This document shows, in pieces, positions 5,042 to 5,492 of a stretch of DNA of 5,492 nucleotides; position 1 is the stretch's first letter, and each line of letters opens with the position of its first letter. The stretch is from the NCBI GenBank assembly GCA_937892095.1, contig CALAVC010000077.1:1-5492 (forward strand), in the 5' to 3' direction. The DNA comes from an uncultured Bacteroidales bacterium (GTDB lineage Bacteria > Bacteroidota > Bacteroidia > Bacteroidales > Marinilabiliaceae). The notes below the pieces were generated by a model. That model saw nothing but the letters and a program-made list of their open reading frames with translations, had not been told where the DNA came from and searched no databases. A program made the position numbers and the translations under genes.

Positions 5042-5084
5042 CGACTGCTTGGAGTTTACGGGTGTTCGATTCACCCGCAGTCGG
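5042..5084 (+). ncRNA. tRNA-like minihelix or tRNA 3'-end remnant
   Basis: GGGTG-TTCGATT-CACCC (5060-5076) is a canonical tRNA T arm with the invariant TTC and A58-type residues. It is followed by GCAGTCG (5077-5083) and G, in the place of the 3' acceptor strand and discriminator. The perfect complement CGACTGC lies at 5042-5048, only 11 bases before the T stem, so there is no room for D and anticodon arms. Candidates are an armless tRNA-like fold, a decayed phage tRNA, or the 3' tRNA end carried in a phage attachment site. A complete tRNA could not be fitted by hand. Confidence 0.45.
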
Positions 5085-5129
5085 CAAAAAACTCTGGATA
5101 AGCAACATTCCAAAGCTTGGCGCGTGCTT

Positions 5130-5162
5130 AAGGTCGGCACACGTTAAAGAATCGACCTTTTT
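5130..5162 (+). terminator. Terminator-like hairpin
   Basis: AAGGTCG (5130-5136) pairs exactly with CGACCTT (5153-5159), with a 16-base loop; the run of five T at 5158-5162 overlaps and follows the stem. It would stop plus-strand transcripts from the recT side. It touches the stop codon of the minus-strand gene. The long loop lowers confidence. Confidence 0.45.
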
Positions 5163-5492
5163 AACTGAAATTTTTAAAAAGAATTTTATATAAATAATAA
5201 AATTTATCTCCACAGACAAAATCTAATTTAGTATTTCCTTTTTGTATATAAGTAGGAATGTTTAAAACTTCTCTGAAAGTTACTTCCATCATTGGATTAG
5301 TTTGGACTATTTTTTGAATCATTTCGACTTCGAGATTAAATACACATAAGGGTGTATCTTTGCATAAATCTCTTAAATCCTTGGATGCAACAAATAAATT
5401 AGTTGTTACCGCCACTTGGAGATTGTTTATAGTGTCCATTACTTTTCCGTTTAAAGTACCAGTAAGCTTGTAATAAGCTTTATCTATGACAT
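5161..5492 (-). CDS. Unrecognised AT-rich protein, C-terminal part (5' end outside window)
   Basis: The frame is open from the window end (VIDKAYYKLTGTLNGKVMDT...) to TAA at 5161-5163, giving 109 residues. The ATG at 5439 is internal, because coding sense continues upstream of it. The product looks like a mixed alpha/beta soluble protein with LRDLCKDTPLCVFNLEVEMI in the middle and an aromatic, basic end (FYYLYKILFKNF). Two Cys at about 51 and 58 from the window edge and one nearer the end form no clear metal motif. Base use is far more AT-rich than the recT or scaffold-like genes, so it may come from a different source. I do not recognise it. Confidence 0.55.
   Translation of the reverse strand, partial: VIDKAYYKLTGTLNGKVMDTINNLQVAVTTNLFVASKDLRDLCKDTPLCVFNLEVEMIQKIVQTNPMMEVTFREVLNIPTYIQKGNTKLDFVCGDKFYYLYKILFKNFS

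Larger units (their letters stand above)
4804..5160. other. 357-base non-coding stretch rich in RNA-like structure
   Basis: No convincing reading frame on either strand. It lies between the 3' ends of the recT fragment and the last minus-strand gene. It holds two hairpins with a shared loop (4840-4870, 4972-5000), a 6-base hairpin ACAGAC/GTCTGT (4892-4912), a GCGGAG/CTCCGC pairing (4882-4887 with 4954-4959), a GCGTC-AACG-GACGC hairpin (5025-5038), a tRNA-like minihelix (5042-5084) and a terminator-like hairpin (5130-5162). Base composition is mixed, richer in GC than the gene that follows. Confidence 0.7.

Noticed and set aside
1..5492. CRISPR array, insertion sequence or transposase
   Set aside because: No regularly spaced direct repeats, no terminal inverted repeats with a transposase frame, and no Cas protein were seen on either strand.

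Overview
The window reads as three unlike pieces joined end to end. Bases 1 to about 2150 look like the chromosome of a gut-type Gram-positive anaerobe, probably a clostridial Firmicute. The evidence is strong GGAGG or AGGAGG ribosome-binding sites, textbook TTGACA/TATAAT promoters and moderately GC-rich coding. This part holds the 5' two thirds or less of purA (adenylosuccinate synthase, minus strand), a TetR-family repressor gene (minus), a divergent six-helix DUF308/HdeD-like membrane protein gene (plus), and the first ~25 codons of a further gene with an excellent ribosome-binding site that is cut off at about 2150. The TetR gene and the DUF308 gene appear to share one operator lying between two face-to-face promoters.

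Bases from about 2150 to about 4478 are a minus-strand run of tightly packed small genes in phage style. In order of transcription (high to low coordinate) they are: an acidic coiled-coil protein resembling a capsid scaffold, its 5' end lost; a small charged helical protein; a 75-residue coiled-coil protein; a 90-residue Cys-rich protein; a 52-residue protein; and an N-terminal fragment of a protein resembling a major capsid protein, cut off at the junction with the chromosomal part. Several starts have A-rich leaders and no Shine-Dalgarno sequence, unlike the chromosomal part and more like Bacteroidetes or their phages. The set looks like part of a virion head-assembly module.

Bases from about 4478 to 5492 start abruptly, in the opposite orientation, with the C-terminal half of a RecT-type single-strand annealing protein. 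A 357-base stretch without a gene follows. It carries two copies of a hairpin with a near-identical 17-base loop and a covarying stem, tRNA T-arm-like structures and a terminator-like hairpin. The window ends in an AT-rich, unrecognised, 5'-partial minus-strand gene.

No phage gene except the small internal ones is whole, and each large one breaks at a junction. The first 39 bases also form a perfect 12-base inverted repeat, exactly where purA stops matching its family. These facts fit either a scrambled, decayed prophage or, at least as well, a chimeric metagenome contig. The structured non-coding module at 4831-5084 is the best candidate for something not already explained.
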